Source of the DNA: Vreelandella arcis
GTDB lineage: Bacteria > Pseudomonadota > Gammaproteobacteria > Pseudomonadales > Halomonadaceae
Direction: 5' to 3'
Length of the DNA stretch: 64,000 nucleotides
NCBI RefSeq assembly: GCF_900103865.1
Contig: NZ_FNII01000007.1
Span: 186,001-250,000 of the forward strand
The translations under genes and the position numbers were made by a program. How positions within the stretch are numbered: the first letter of the stretch is position 1; every line of letters starts with the position of its first letter. This document shows, piece by piece, positions 54,384-63,506 of the stretch. The notes below the pieces were generated by a model. That model was not told the DNA's origin. It worked only from the letters and a program-made list of their open reading frames with translations, and ran no database searches.

Positions 54384-55268
54384 ATGGACATTACTTGGTA
54401 CAGAGACTTTCTAGCGCTTGCCGAAACGGGCAAGTTCACAGCTGCGGCGCGCTTGAGAAAATGCTCGCAATCGACATTGAGCCGCCGGATTCGGTTGCTG
54501 GAAACTCACCTGACCACGCAGTTGCTTGATCGACGCACCACGCCTATCCGGCTAACTCCCTCCGGCGATGCGCTCATTCCGGTAGCGTCTGAGTTGGTGA
54601 GGCTGTCCCAAGAATGCGAACAGAGTGTAAGGGTCATTAACCGCCCTTTGACCTTCGCTTCGTTGCACACGCTTGCTTGTAACTTCTTCCCTCAATGGAT
54701 CTCTAAATATTCCTCTTTGGACGAACCGTTATTTACGCGGATCGATACCGGCCATAAGAGTACCGAAAATTATTACATGTCGTTAATGTCGGGGCGGAGC
54801 GATTTCATTCTGTTCTACCGTGATACAGAGTCGGAGCGATATTTTCAACGCGATGATTTCGAGGTGCTATCGTTAGGACAAGAAGAGTTGTATTGGGTGG
54901 GAACACAAGAGATGGCCGAGCTGTGCGAAAGCTCACAAAAGACTATCCCTTGGCTTACCTATGCACGTTCGGCGCAACTACATGAGTTATCGCGTTCCCA
55001 GGTGGCGCGCCATCCTGAGCCGAGCCGTTTAAAGCGGGTTTTCGAAGCCACGGTGTCGGAAGCACTCAAACCTATGGTCGCGTTAGGGCAGGGTATCGCC
55101 TGCATGCCCCATAGCATGATTGCTTCGATGATTGATGAAGGCCACTTGGTTAGACTATATCCCGAGATGCCCTCAGAACATGTGGAGATAATTCTGGTCA
55201 GGTGGCTAGGAAATAGAAACGCTGCAGCCGATGCTTTCTGGAAATGCCTTGCCAGTGAGCAATCTTAA
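54384..55268 (+). CDS. LysR family transcriptional regulator (divergent from aap operon)
   Basis: The 294-residue protein begins MDITWYRDFLALAETGKFTAAARLRKCSQSTLSRRIRLLETHLTTQLLDRRTTPIRLTPSG, a standard LysR DNA-binding domain, followed by a divergent co-inducer domain. ATG 54384 follows CTGGAGAC. Its position divergent from aapJ suggests control of the aap/isoaspartyl peptidase operon. Confidence 0.9.
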   Translation: MDITWYRDFLALAETGKFTAAARLRKCSQSTLSRRIRLLETHLTTQLLDRRTTPIRLTPSGDALIPVASELVRLSQECEQSVRVINRPLTFASLHTLACNFFPQWISKYSSLDEPLFTRIDTGHKSTENYYMSLMSGRSDFILFYRDTESERYFQRDDFEVLSLGQEELYWVGTQEMAELCESSQKTIPWLTYARSAQLHELSRSQVARHPEPSRLKRVFEATVSEALKPMVALGQGIACMPHSMIASMIDEGHLVRLYPEMPSEHVEIILVRWLGNRNAAADAFWKCLASEQS

Positions 55269-55491
55269 TGTGGAATGTGGCCGGTTAGCTCGATTATGTT
55301 CTCTTCTGAAGGTATCCCTTAGAGCAAACTGTGCAGCCTGTTTTTAGGGGTAAAGGGGCGGATGATAGCTGATCAGCCCTACACGAAATCCATTCATGCT
55401 TTCGGGAGCAACAGATGGAGAGTGAACTAATTGCTATACCTAGCGTGAAGCCTATCTCTTAAATAGCGTATTGGAGCAGCTTTAAGTGACT

Positions 55492-56394
55492 TCAAAACAC
55501 CCCGCCATCCAACTCCCGCTTAAGCCATTCCGCCAGCGGTTCGCTGCGGCGCATATCTGCCTGGCTGGGTAGCCACAGGCACAACTGGGCAGGTGTTTCG
55601 ATGCTGCCCCAGGGGGCGACCAGTCGACCGCTCTTCAGGTCGTCTTCGATCAATAGCTTGGGCGCAATCGCCACGCCCAAGCCCGCCACCGCTGCTTCTA
55701 TCAAATAATAAAGATGCTCGAACCCCTGGCCGTTGCTGAGCGCCTCTTCCAGTTGGGTCAGCTCAAGCCCTTGGGCGTTAGCCCACTGCGGCCACGCCTG
55801 GGGGCGCGAGGCGGTGTATAGCAGCGTGTTGGTAAACAGCGTTGCCGGCCGGGCGGAGTAGCACTGGGCCGCCAAGCGCGGGCTCGCTACCGCGCAGATG
55901 CGTTCCGGGGTTAGTTCGATCACCTGCTTGTCGGCGGGCCAGGGAGGTGCCGAAAACGCCAGACTGGCGCTGGCCTCCGTCTGCTTTTCGGGATGCTCGC
56001 TTTCGCTGACCACGACTTTCAGCTTGAGCTCGGGCAGGTCGCGGTGCAGGCGATCCAGGCGGGGGATTAACCAGCGCGCCAACAGGCTGCCCGGGCAGGC
56101 GAGGGTGAACGGCGCTTCCTCTACTTCATGCTTGAGGGAGGCGCAACTATCGCGCAGCCGCGTGAAAGCCTCGCCCACACCGTTTTGCAACCGCTCCCCG
56201 TAGGGGGTAAGCACGATCCCACGGCCAGCCTTGGCAAACAGCGCGACGCCAAAGTGTTCATCCAGGCTACGCAGCTGGCGACTAACCGCGCCGTGGGTCA
56301 CGCTTAGTTCATCGGCGGCGGCAGTCACGCTGCCCAGCCGTGCGGTGGCTTCAAAGGCGCGCAAGGCGCTGAGTGGCGGCATGCTGTGTTGCAT
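55492..56394 (-). CDS. trpI: LysR family regulator, TrpI/GcvA-like, divergent from trpBA
   Basis: The 300-residue protein has the GcvA/TrpI pattern: MPPLSALRAFEATARLGSVTAAADELSVTHGAVSRQLRSLDEHFGVALFAKAGRGIVLTPYGERL, and a C-terminal WLPSQADMRRSEPLAEWLKREL. In Pseudomonas, TrpI is encoded divergently from trpBA and activates it with indoleglycerol phosphate. The same gene order here supports the name, though sequence alone fits GcvA as well. The 106-bp gap to trpB should hold its site. A fragment of a near-identical C-terminus occurs at 48530-48679. Confidence 0.85.
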   Translation of the reverse strand: MQHSMPPLSALRAFEATARLGSVTAAADELSVTHGAVSRQLRSLDEHFGVALFAKAGRGIVLTPYGERLQNGVGEAFTRLRDSCASLKHEVEEAPFTLACPGSLLARWLIPRLDRLHRDLPELKLKVVVSESEHPEKQTEASASLAFSAPPWPADKQVIELTPERICAVASPRLAAQCYSARPATLFTNTLLYTASRPQAWPQWANAQGLELTQLEEALSNGQGFEHLYYLIEAAVAGLGVAIAPKLLIEDDLKSGRLVAPWGSIETPAQLCLWLPSQADMRRSEPLAEWLKRELDGGVF

Positions 56395-56500
56395 TGATAG
56401 TTGATCCTAGCTCACATGTTGCTGCCATCTTATCGATTTTTATCCCCGCCTGCCTGCGCTACTTTCATTGCATTGTTTGATAACGCATGCCGAGGTCGTG

Positions 56501-57727
56501 ATGAATAAACCCATGGATTTATCTTCCAGCTTGCCCGATGCCAACGGGCTGTTTGGCAGCTTCGGTGGCCGCTTCGTCGCCGAAACGCTGATGCCGTTGA
56601 TCTTAGAGCTTCAAGACGAATACGCCACCGCCAAAAACGATCCCGAATTCCAGCGCCAATTGGCTTATTTTCAAGGCGACTATGTAGGGCGGCCAAGCCC
56701 GCTCTACTTTGCCGAGCGGCTGACCGAGCATTTCGGCGGGGCGAGCATCTACCTCAAGCGCGAAGAGCTGAACCACACCGGCGCGCACAAAATAAACAAC
56801 TGCATCGGCCAGGTGTTGCTTGCCAAGCAAATGGGTAAAAAGCGCATAATCGCCGAAACCGGTGCGGGCATGCACGGCGTGGCCACGGCCACGGTGGCGG
56901 CACGCTTTGGCCTACCGTGCGTGATCTACATGGGCACCACGGACATCGAGCGCCAGCAGACCAACGTGTTTCGCATGAAGCTGCTGGGCGCGGAAGTCAT
57001 CCCCGTTACCTCGGGCACAGGCACGCTAAAAGATGCCATGAACGAAGCGTTGCGCGACTGGGTAACGAATGTCGACGACACCTTCTACATCATTGGCACC
57101 GTAGCGGGGCCACACCCGTACCCGGCCATGGTACGTGATTTTCAGGCCGTGATCGGTCATGAAACCCGAACCCAGATGCTCGAAAAGCACGGTCGCCTGC
57201 CGGACTCGTTAGTGGCCTGTATTGGCGGCGGCTCCAACGCCATGGGGCTGTTCCATCCCTTCCTGAACGATTCAGCGGTGCAGATGATTGGCGTGGAAGC
57301 GGGCGGCAAGGGCGTGAAAAGCGGCCTGCACGCGGCCAGCCTGAACGGCGGCACCCCAGGGGTTCTACACGGCAACCGCACCTACCTGCTGCAAAACGCA
57401 GACGGCCAGATCAGCGACGCCCATTCGATTTCCGCGGGGCTGGACTACCCCGGCATCGGGCCCGAACACGCCTGGCTGCACGAACAAAAACGGGTTGAGT
57501 ACGTCTCCGCCACCGACGCCGAAGCGCTGGAAGCTTTCCAGATCTGCTGCCGCCAGGAGGGCATCATTCCCGCGCTGGAAACCGCCCACGCCCTGGCGGA
57601 AGTCGCCAAACGCGCGCCCACGCTGCCCCGCGAGCATCTGATGGTAGTCAACCTCAGCGGTCGCGGCGACAAGGACATGATGAGCGTCGCCCACCATCTG
57701 GGTGAACAACTCGACGAGGCATGCTAA
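56501..57727 (+). CDS. trpB: Tryptophan synthase beta chain
   Basis: The 408-residue enzyme has [20 protein letters not shown], the PLP lysine in [15 protein letters not shown] (about Lys97), the phosphate loop GGGSNAMG and [19 protein letters not shown]. It joins serine and indole to form tryptophan, in an alpha2-beta2 complex with TrpA. I start at the ATG at 56501, after CGAGG; the frame reaches 56468. Its stop overlaps the trpA start, so the two are coupled. Confidence 0.97.
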   Translation: MNKPMDLSSSLPDANGLFGSFGGRFVAETLMPLILELQDEYATAKNDPEFQRQLAYFQGDYVGRPSPLYFAERLTEHFGGASIYLKREELNHTGAHKINNCIGQVLLAKQMGKKRIIAETGAGMHGVATATVAARFGLPCVIYMGTTDIERQQTNVFRMKLLGAEVIPVTSGTGTLKDAMNEALRDWVTNVDDTFYIIGTVAGPHPYPAMVRDFQAVIGHETRTQMLEKHGRLPDSLVACIGGGSNAMGLFHPFLNDSAVQMIGVEAGGKGVKSGLHAASLNGGTPGVLHGNRTYLLQNADGQISDAHSISAGLDYPGIGPEHAWLHEQKRVEYVSATDAEALEAFQICCRQEGIIPALETAHALAEVAKRAPTLPREHLMVVNLSGRGDKDMMSVAHHLGEQLDEAC

Positions 57728-58593
57728 TGATCGCCATCCAGGACAACACCATGAACGATACCGTCAATCAGGCCGTGACCCACTCATCGCGTCTTGAGCA
57801 GTGCTTTGCCACACTCAAGCAGCAAAACCGCCCGGCGCTGGTCAGCTACCTCACCGCCGGCGACCCGGACGCTGATGCCTCCCGCCGCCTGCTGCACGGT
57901 TTGCCGGAAGCCGGGGTAGATATCATCGAACTCGGCATGCCGTTCAGCGACCCCATGGCCGATGGCCCTGCTATACAGAAAGCCGCACTGCGTGCACTGG
58001 AAAGTGGCCAGACCCAAGCCAAGACCCTGGAAATGGTGCGTCGTTTCCGTGAGGAAAACAGCTCTACACCAATTGTGCTAATGGGCTATTACAACCCCAT
58101 TTTCTGCTACGGCGTAGAGCGCTTTTTAACCGATGCGGCAAACGCCGGGGTAGACGGTCTGATCGTGGTCGACCTGCCGCCGGAACATGACGAAGAACTC
58201 TGCCAGCCAGCGGCCCGGCACGGCATTGATTTTATTCGCCTGGCGACCCCGACCACTGATGCCAGGCGCCTGCCCAAGGTGCTGGCGAACGCCTCCGGGT
58301 TTATCTACTACGTCTCGGTGGCCGGGGTGACCGGCGGCAGCGCGCCCACGCCGGAAAGGCTGGAAAGCTCGGTGGCGCAACTGCGCGAACATACCGACCT
58401 GCCCATTGCCGTCGGCTTCGGTATTCGCACTGCCGAACAAGCCGCCACCATCGGCCGCTTCAGCGACGCCGTGGTGGTGGGCTCGGCGCTGGTCGACTGC
58501 ATTGAACACGCCGCCAGCGCGGATGATGCCGTCGAGCAGGTGCACGGCCTCGTCAGTGAACTGGCGGAAAGCGTCAGGGCGTGCCGGCAGTAG
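57727..58593 (+). CDS. trpA: Tryptophan synthase alpha chain
   Basis: The TIM-barrel enzyme has catalytic Glu and Asp in [30 protein letters not shown], and [26 protein letters not shown] and [17 protein letters not shown]. It cleaves indoleglycerol phosphate and passes indole to TrpB. Three in-frame ATGs are possible: 57721, 57727 (TAATG overlap with trpB stop, GAGG 7 nt upstream) and 57751 (AGGA upstream). I prefer 57727, giving 288 residues, but 57751 is nearly as good; the family consensus begins near [11 protein letters not shown]. Confidence 0.95.
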   Translation: MIAIQDNTMNDTVNQAVTHSSRLEQCFATLKQQNRPALVSYLTAGDPDADASRRLLHGLPEAGVDIIELGMPFSDPMADGPAIQKAALRALESGQTQAKTLEMVRRFREENSSTPIVLMGYYNPIFCYGVERFLTDAANAGVDGLIVVDLPPEHDEELCQPAARHGIDFIRLATPTTDARRLPKVLANASGFIYYVSVAGVTGGSAPTPERLESSVAQLREHTDLPIAVGFGIRTAEQAATIGRFSDAVVVGSALVDCIEHAASADDAVEQVHGLVSELAESVRACRQ

Positions 58594-58700
58594 ATAGAAA
58601 GTGATCTTATTGGGCAGCATCACATAGCAAAAAAGAGCTAATATGGCGAAAAGATAATAGTTGAGATACCTTCAGTCTGAACCATTCATGAGGTGAGACT

Positions 58701-58925
58701 ATGAACATCCAAGAGCTTGTCAGTGAAGCAGAGTCATTACCCGTTGAAGAGCGTGCAAGAGTTGTCGATGTGTTGTTGCGTAGCCTCAACTCCCCTGAGG
58801 CTGATATCGACAAGCAATGGGTCGATGTTGCCCGCAGCCGCTTAGACGATATACGGGCGGGTAAAGTGGCTACGGTTTCAGGCGAGCAAGTATTCGCTAA
58901 CCTTCGGGCAAGGCTTGAGAGATGA
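58701..58925 (+). CDS. Addiction-module antitoxin (TIGR02574/RelB-like small protein)
   Basis: The 74-residue product MNIQELVSEAESLPVEERARVVDVLLRSLNSPEADIDKQWVDVARSRLDDIRAGKVATVSGEQVFANLRARL fits the putative addiction-module component family, which is normally encoded just before a ParE/RelE-type toxin. TGAGGTGAG precedes the ATG. Its stop overlaps an ATG at 58922 (ATGA), the expected toxin start, but the toxin is truncated. Confidence 0.8.
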   Translation: MNIQELVSEAESLPVEERARVVDVLLRSLNSPEADIDKQWVDVARSRLDDIRAGKVATVSGEQVFANLRARLER

Positions 58926-59038
58926 GTGTTCGCTTTCACCCTGAAGCGGAAGCAGAGGACACAAGCGGCCTCCAGACATTCTCAACGCCAATTGACAACG
59001 TCACGGCGACCACAATAACCCCGCCATTACCCAGTTGA
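58922..59038 (+). pseudogene. Truncated ParE/RelE-type toxin start fused to foreign sequence
   Basis: The frame starts MSVRFHPEAEAE, the typical opening of this toxin family, and then at about residue 13 runs into sequence unrelated to a toxin. It stops after 38 codons. A full toxin has about 95-100 residues, so the module has lost its toxin. The sequence after about 58985 is a LysE-type fragment on the opposite strand. Confidence 0.75.
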
Positions 59039-59134
59039 ACCCCTTCACGACCCTGGTGTGTTGAATACGCTTGCCGACGAGGTTGCCGATCATCACATAA
59101 CTGCCGGCCGCGCCCGCCGCCATGGCGGATAGCC
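58985..59134 (-). pseudogene. LysE-family transporter C-terminal fragment
   Basis: Base-by-base comparison shows about 150 bp similar to the C-terminal part of the intact gene at 61957-62568, including the shared stretch CGATCATCACATAACTGCCGG. No start or N-terminal part exists. It is followed at 59135-59181 by a sequence also found at 63507-63555, upstream of the AraC gene beside the intact lysE-like gene. Confidence 0.8.
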
Positions 59135-59181
59135 CTAGCTTATGCCGGTAGCACTATGGGTGCTTGTACATAATTGCTCAT
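59135..59181. repeat. Short repeat also found at 63507-63555
   Basis: CTAGCTTATGCC, 14 bp, then TGCTTGTACATAATTGCT-C-ATC here. At 63507-63555 the same two blocks occur with a 15-bp gap and one changed base (CTAATC). It looks like a shared ancestral promoter-side sequence rather than a mobile repeat. Confidence 0.7.
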
Positions 59182-59231
59182 CAACTGTGCAATGATGGCC
59201 TATCGTTAGTGAACACCACCGAGGGGGCGTT

Positions 59232-60287
59232 ATGAAAAAGCTCTTTTCACTGATAATGGTGCTGGCGTTGGCCGGCTGCGCTGCCATGGAGCCGCATGCG
59301 GAGCGTGACGTCCAGCGCGACGCCGGTCTGGCCATCCAGGAGATCTACGAGCAGGCGCTGCCGACGCTGTCCGAGAACAAGCAGCGCCACTTTGCCCAGC
59401 GGCTCTACCGCCTGACGGGCGAGCAGCGCTGGCGGGCCCTCAATCGTGCCTACGGCGAGCGTCTAATTGTGCAACTCGAGGAGGACATCGTCGGCCTCGC
59501 CGAGCCCGGGTACGCGGCTGCCCGCAGCCGGACGATCGTTGCCGACTACTCCCAGAGCACGGCCAAGCAGCGCGCCCGGCGCGCCATGCTGGGTGAGTGG
59601 GGGGAGATCGCCTTCGCCCGTTCGCTGTTGTTCCGGCTGGTCCAGGCCGAGTACCACGACCTGCTGCCGGCCATTGAGAATCACGAACGGGCGCTGGGCT
59701 ACCAGGCAGAGGTCGACTGGTCGACCTTCCTGACCGACCCCTCGGTGATCGGGGTCTATGCCGCTCAGGTGGCCAACTATACGTACTTCCTGCACCAGCT
59801 CGGCGTGATGGATCTGCGCCGGGAGGTGGAGGAAGCCTTCCGACGCCACTACCCGCCTGATCGAGTCGCCGAGCTCGACGACGCCGAGTACCGTAACTGG
59901 CTCTATGGCCTGACCCACTTCGTCATCGCCGACAGCCACTACTACCAACGGAAGGTGGATCCGGAGGTACACGCCTGGGTGCTTGAAGCGCTGGAGCGGG
60001 AGACGGCCGGCATCCTGGCCCGGGCCACGGCCGACATCCAAGCCGAGGTGGCATTGGCCTTCCTGCTTGCCGGCCGCGAGAACCACCCGCTGGTGGGCCG
60101 GGTGCGCGAGTCGCTGGTGGCGGCGGTGGATCCGGCCAGCGGCATCATCCCCTCGCCCTCGGGGGAAAAGGGGCTGGCGGGTGGTGAACACCGCAATGTT
60201 CTGGCGATCATGGTGTTACGCTGGCCGGGCCGCCTGCATCCCGGCCCCGACCTCTCGGACTCGCTTGGCTTACGCTCAGCTGAATAG
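59232..60287 (+). CDS. DUF3541 family lipoprotein
   Basis: The 351-residue protein starts with a lipoprotein signal (MKKLFSLIMVLALAGCAAM, lipobox LAGC), so it should be anchored by an acyl-cysteine at residue 16. The body resembles DUF3541 (GLAIQEIYEQALPTLSENKQRHFAQRLYRLTGEQRW... and YGLTHFVIADSHYYQRKVDPEVHAWVLEAL), a mainly helical family of unknown function. GAGGGGGCG precedes the ATG. The coding sequence is notably GC-rich against its neighbours by eye. Confidence 0.75.
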   Translation: MKKLFSLIMVLALAGCAAMEPHAERDVQRDAGLAIQEIYEQALPTLSENKQRHFAQRLYRLTGEQRWRALNRAYGERLIVQLEEDIVGLAEPGYAAARSRTIVADYSQSTAKQRARRAMLGEWGEIAFARSLLFRLVQAEYHDLLPAIENHERALGYQAEVDWSTFLTDPSVIGVYAAQVANYTYFLHQLGVMDLRREVEEAFRRHYPPDRVAELDDAEYRNWLYGLTHFVIADSHYYQRKVDPEVHAWVLEALERETAGILARATADIQAEVALAFLLAGRENHPLVGRVRESLVAAVDPASGIIPSPSGEKGLAGGEHRNVLAIMVLRWPGRLHPGPDLSDSLGLRSAE

Positions 60288-60377
60288 ATTGGAATTGCCC
60301 CTGTGTTGGAGGCGCACGGTTGAATTACCTCAATGTGCCTACACTGATGGGGTATCAGTTCACCATAAGGAGGTGCT

Positions 60378-61007
60378 ATGACCACGCTAGTGATTGGCGC
60401 GAACGGACAGATTGGCAAACAGTTCTGCGAGCTGGCCCAGCAGGCGGGCACGCCCATCAAGGCGATGCTGCGCAGCGACGAGCAGGTACCATGGTTCAAG
60501 GAGCGCGGCATCGACACCGTGGTTGCCGACCTGGAAGGCGACTTTGCCCACGCCTTTGAAGGCTGCGACCAGGTGGTCTTCACCGCCGGTTCAGGCCCCC
60601 ACACCGGGCCGGATAAAACGCTGCTGATTGATCTTTACGGGGCCATTCGCGCGGCGGATATCGCAAGCGAGCAGGGCCTATCGCGCTACGTGATGATCAG
60701 CGCCATGCGCGCGGAAGACCCCATGCAAGCGCCGGAAAAACTGCGCCCCTACATGGCCGCGAAGTTTGCCGCCGACGCCCACCTGCGCACCAGCGGCGTG
60801 CCCTACGCCATCCTCAAGCCCGGCCGCCTGACGGACGAACCCGCCAGCCAGCAGTTTGCGGATTCCCTGGATGAAGCGGGCGATAACCAGATATCCCGCG
60901 CCAACGTCGCCCACGCGCTGCTGCATACCGTGCAAAACGCCAACATCACCAACCAGGAATTCATGCTGCTGGACGGTAAGCGACCGATAGGTGAGATCAT
61001 CAAATAA
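60378..61007 (+). CDS. NAD(P)-binding oxidoreductase (atypical SDR, YwnB/YhfK-like)
   Basis: The 209-residue protein has the Rossmann start TTLVIGANGQIGKQFCELAQQAG, then GCDQVVFTAGSGPHTGPDKTLLIDLYGAIRAADIASEQGLSRYVMISAMRAEDP and the later PYAILKPGRLTDEPAS. This matches NmrA/NAD(P)H-binding atypical SDRs. AAGGAGG precedes the ATG. A decayed copy with two nonsense codons is at 41400-41580. The substrate is unknown. Confidence 0.88.
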   Translation: MTTLVIGANGQIGKQFCELAQQAGTPIKAMLRSDEQVPWFKERGIDTVVADLEGDFAHAFEGCDQVVFTAGSGPHTGPDKTLLIDLYGAIRAADIASEQGLSRYVMISAMRAEDPMQAPEKLRPYMAAKFAADAHLRTSGVPYAILKPGRLTDEPASQQFADSLDEAGDNQISRANVAHALLHTVQNANITNQEFMLLDGKRPIGEIIK

Positions 61008-61043
61008 CCATCGCCGCAGGCATTGCCCGTCTAATAACCAACA

Positions 61044-61086
61044 CGCCGCCGCCCTGAGTCGCTTTCTCGATACAAGGGTGGCGGCG
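61044..61086 (+). terminator. Candidate terminator after the NAD(P)-binding oxidoreductase gene
   Basis: CGCCGCCGCCCT (61044-61055) and AGGGTGGCGGCG (61075-61086) pair over 12 bp, one G-T wobble, with a 19-nt loop. The following sequence is only weakly T-rich (TTGCGTTAT). Confidence 0.55.
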
Positions 61087-61150
61087 TTGCGTTATGGTCT
61101 CTGTTACCGCAGGAAGCCACCATCCAAGTTCTGACAACTCGAGAAACTCG

Positions 61151-61480
61151 ATGAAAAAGCTATTATCACTGTTAGTCGTGCTCGCGCTGGGCTATGCCGG
61201 GCTCTATGTTTATTACGGCGTGACTGTGAAGCAGGAAGCGCAAAAGCAGCTGGATGACCGTGGCCTTTCCTCCATCAGCGTGGATAACGTCGAGTATGGC
61301 CTGCTGGCGCCCATCAGCACCTCCGCGAACATCACCATGACCGTCGCGTACCGCGGCGCTGAGGTGGCACTGGATTTAGCAGTGCAAGGGCACCCGGTAT
61401 TTTCAGACGAGGTAAGCGTCGAATTCGACGGCCTTCAGGCGCTGCGCCTGGGCATCGGCTTCGGACAGGGCGACGATTAA
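61151..61480 (+). CDS. Small exported or membrane-anchored hypothetical protein
   Basis: The 109-residue product begins MKKLLSLLVVLALGYAGLYVYYGVTV, an N-terminal membrane anchor or uncleaved signal, followed by a beta-rich domain (ISVDNVEYGLLAPISTSANITMTVAYRGAEVALDLAVQGHPVFSDEVSVEFDGLQALRLGIGFG). No family is recognised. The ATG at 61151 places the hydrophobic segment at the very N-terminus; an in-frame ATG at 61094 would put 19 polar residues before it. Confidence 0.6.
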   Translation: MKKLLSLLVVLALGYAGLYVYYGVTVKQEAQKQLDDRGLSSISVDNVEYGLLAPISTSANITMTVAYRGAEVALDLAVQGHPVFSDEVSVEFDGLQALRLGIGFGQGDD

Positions 61481-61523
61481 AAAAGCCGTATTAAAAAGCA
61501 CAACAAAAACAAAGGAGCAGGGC

Positions 61524-61883
61524 ATGAACCAACATGAAACGCTCAACTACGTCGAGTTCGCCGCCAAGGACTTGAACGCCACCAAAGCCTTCTTCTCAGC
61601 CGTGTTTGGCTGGGAGTTTACCGATTACGGCCCCGAATACACCGCGTTTGCCAGTCAGGGGCTGGACGGCGGCTTCTACCAGGGGGACGCCTGCAGTCGC
61701 ACCGCCAACGGCGCTGCCCTGCTGGTGTTCTACAGCGAACACCTGGAAGCCACCTACAACAAGGTGGTGGACCACGGCGGCGAGGTCATAAAGCCGATTT
61801 TCGAGTTCCCCGGAGGCTTTCGCTTTCACTTCATCGAACCCAGCGGCAATGAGTTTGCCGTTTGGTCAGAGACGCGCGCCTAA
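61524..61883 (+). CDS. VOC family (glyoxalase-like) protein
   Basis: The 119-residue single-domain product has NYVEFAAKDLNATKAFFSAVFGWEFTDYGPEYTAFASQGLDGGFY and ends FHFIEPSGNEFAVWSE, which is the YdcJ/YaeR-like compact VOC pattern (Glu of EFA and Glu of EFAVW as metal-ligand candidates). AAAGGAG precedes the ATG. Function unassigned; it may form a dimer to complete the barrel. Confidence 0.85.
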   Translation: MNQHETLNYVEFAAKDLNATKAFFSAVFGWEFTDYGPEYTAFASQGLDGGFYQGDACSRTANGAALLVFYSEHLEATYNKVVDHGGEVIKPIFEFPGGFRFHFIEPSGNEFAVWSETRA

Positions 61884-61956
61884 CGCCTACCTTCGGGCTG
61901 ATTGATATTGAGCCGGTTGATAATGAACAGTAGGAACGCGTTATCAAACAATCAAG

Positions 61957-62568
61957 CTAGGCAGTAGACGTGAGCGGTAACCAAACGTGCTCATAACCAA
62001 TCGATAACGCCACGGCGACAAGCAACCCTGCCATCAGCCAATTGAAGCCCTTAACGATTCCTGGGTTTTTAATACGATTGCCTACCACGCTGCCGATCAT
62101 CACATAACTGCCGGGTGCGCCTGCGGCTAGCATCGCCAGCCCGAACGCCCAAACCACTAAGCTAAGCCCATGAATGTCAGCGGCAGGAAACTGCAGTGTG
62201 GCGATGGGCAGGGTGGCCACAATGGCTTTGGGGTTAAGCAACTGCATGATGAGCCCGTCTCGAAAACTTAACAGCCGAGGGACGTTATCCGGCTTGTTTA
62301 AATCAATGTTTGAACGGGCAATTTTGCTCGCGAGATAAACAATATAGCCACAGCCCAAAGCACTCACCACAAGCAGTGCTTCATCGTTAATCCAAGCAGC
62401 CCCCACCCAGCCCAATACCAATAAGTAAACCAGCATGGCGGTGCCCACGCCCAGGCAAAATCCTACCGATTGTTTGGCGCGACCATTGATGCCAATATTC
62501 AGGCCAAGCAGATTCACAGGCCCAGGCGAATACATAGCGCCTAGGGCATAGGCGACGATTGCTAACAT
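61957..62568 (-). CDS. LysE family amino acid exporter
   Basis: The 203-residue, roughly six-span membrane protein starts AIVAYALGAMYSPGPVNLLGLNIGINGRAKQSVGFCLGVGTAMLVYLLVLGW, the LysE/RhtB SPGP motif, and includes LNPKAIVATLPI, the family's LNPK motif. It probably exports an amino acid or its derivative. The AraC gene is 79 bp upstream in the same direction, with a shortened repeat element in between. A C-terminal fragment of a related gene lies at 58985-59134. Confidence 0.9.
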   Translation of the reverse strand: MLAIVAYALGAMYSPGPVNLLGLNIGINGRAKQSVGFCLGVGTAMLVYLLVLGWVGAAWINDEALLVVSALGCGYIVYLASKIARSNIDLNKPDNVPRLLSFRDGLIMQLLNPKAIVATLPIATLQFPAADIHGLSLVVWAFGLAMLAAGAPGSYVMIGSVVGNRIKNPGIVKGFNWLMAGLLVAVALSIGYEHVWLPLTSTA

Positions 62569-62600
62569 GGTGAAGCCTCTATTCTGGTACTTAGGTGTAA

Positions 62601-62648
62601 GGGTCTGTCCGAAAAGTCGGCGAGCGCAGCCAGTTTTCGTTCAGAGCC
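62601..62648. repeat. Shortened copy of the 15831-15971 repeat
   Basis: About 48 bp: the left end (GGTCTGTCCGAAAAGTCGG then CGAGCG) runs directly into the right end (CAGCCAGTTTTCGTTCAGAGCC). Compared with the full copy, the interior between the two CGAGCG motifs is missing, as expected from recombination or slippage between them. Confidence 0.8.
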
Positions 62649-63478
62649 TAGCGTGCGATATCACGCTGGTACTTATGGGGCGTCATGCCATAAATGCGCT
62701 TAAAGCGACGATTGAAATGGCTGAGATCGGCAAACCCATAACGCAAAGCGACCTCGGTCAGGGAAGCGCCTTGATCTAGCGCGGAGCGGGCTGCATTGAT
62801 CCGACAATTAATCACATACTGATGCGGCGTGATGCCGTAATGCTGACGAAACAGACGCAAGAAATGGTATTTAGATAGATGCGCCGCTTGGCTGATGTCA
62901 TCAAGAGAGAGATCGACGTCCAGATGGGCGTGGATATACTCTTTCGCCAAGCCCAGCAGTGCATCGGGCCGAGTGGGCACTTGATTGGGTTGAGAGACTC
63001 CGCCGAGTTGCACTGTGCGCTCGATCACCTGATAAAGCGCGTTCTCCTGATCAATACAGCTACCGGAGTGAGAAGTGACCAAGCGCGCCAGTTCCAGAAT
63101 GGCATTGCGCAGCCGTACATCCTGAACAAGGGTGTTATTTGAGTGAAAGTCAGTCGTATGCTCGTGCCCCAGGGCATCAGCAAACAAGGGTTTAACCTGC
63201 TCGGGGTGTGCATACACCATCAGGTAATCCAGCACGCGCTCACCGCCCGGTTGGCCGTCGTGGACTTCCTCTGGATTGAACAAAATAACGTTGCCCGGTG
63301 GGCTACGATGAAACTGCCCACCGCTGAAGAAATCCTGCCGTCCCGCCAGCGTTACGCCGAAGGCATACTCCTCGTGGGCATGGCGGTCGTAGCTGAAATC
63401 CTCAATAGCCGCGTGAAGCACCGTCAGTGTTGGCACGTGCTGGCTTTTGATGAATTGAAACCGGCTTACGTTACTCAT
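62648..63478 (-). CDS. AraC family transcriptional regulator, adjacent to lysE-like exporter
   Basis: The 276-residue protein has an N-terminal AraC-binding cupin (SYDRHAHEEYAFGVTLAGRQDFFSGGQFHRSPPGNVILFNPEEVHDGQPGG) and two C-terminal helix-turn-helix motifs (LSLDDISQAAHLSKYHFLRLFRQHYG; ASLTEVALRYGFADLSHFNRRFKRIYGMTPHKYQ). AraC genes next to LysE exporters commonly regulate them. The stop at 62648 coincides with the end of the short repeat. Confidence 0.92.
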   Translation of the reverse strand: MSNVSRFQFIKSQHVPTLTVLHAAIEDFSYDRHAHEEYAFGVTLAGRQDFFSGGQFHRSPPGNVILFNPEEVHDGQPGGERVLDYLMVYAHPEQVKPLFADALGHEHTTDFHSNNTLVQDVRLRNAILELARLVTSHSGSCIDQENALYQVIERTVQLGGVSQPNQVPTRPDALLGLAKEYIHAHLDVDLSLDDISQAAHLSKYHFLRLFRQHYGITPHQYVINCRINAARSALDQGASLTEVALRYGFADLSHFNRRFKRIYGMTPHKYQRDIAR

Positions 63479-63506
63479 GCCGCCCCCTCCTGATTAGTCA
63501 CACCAC

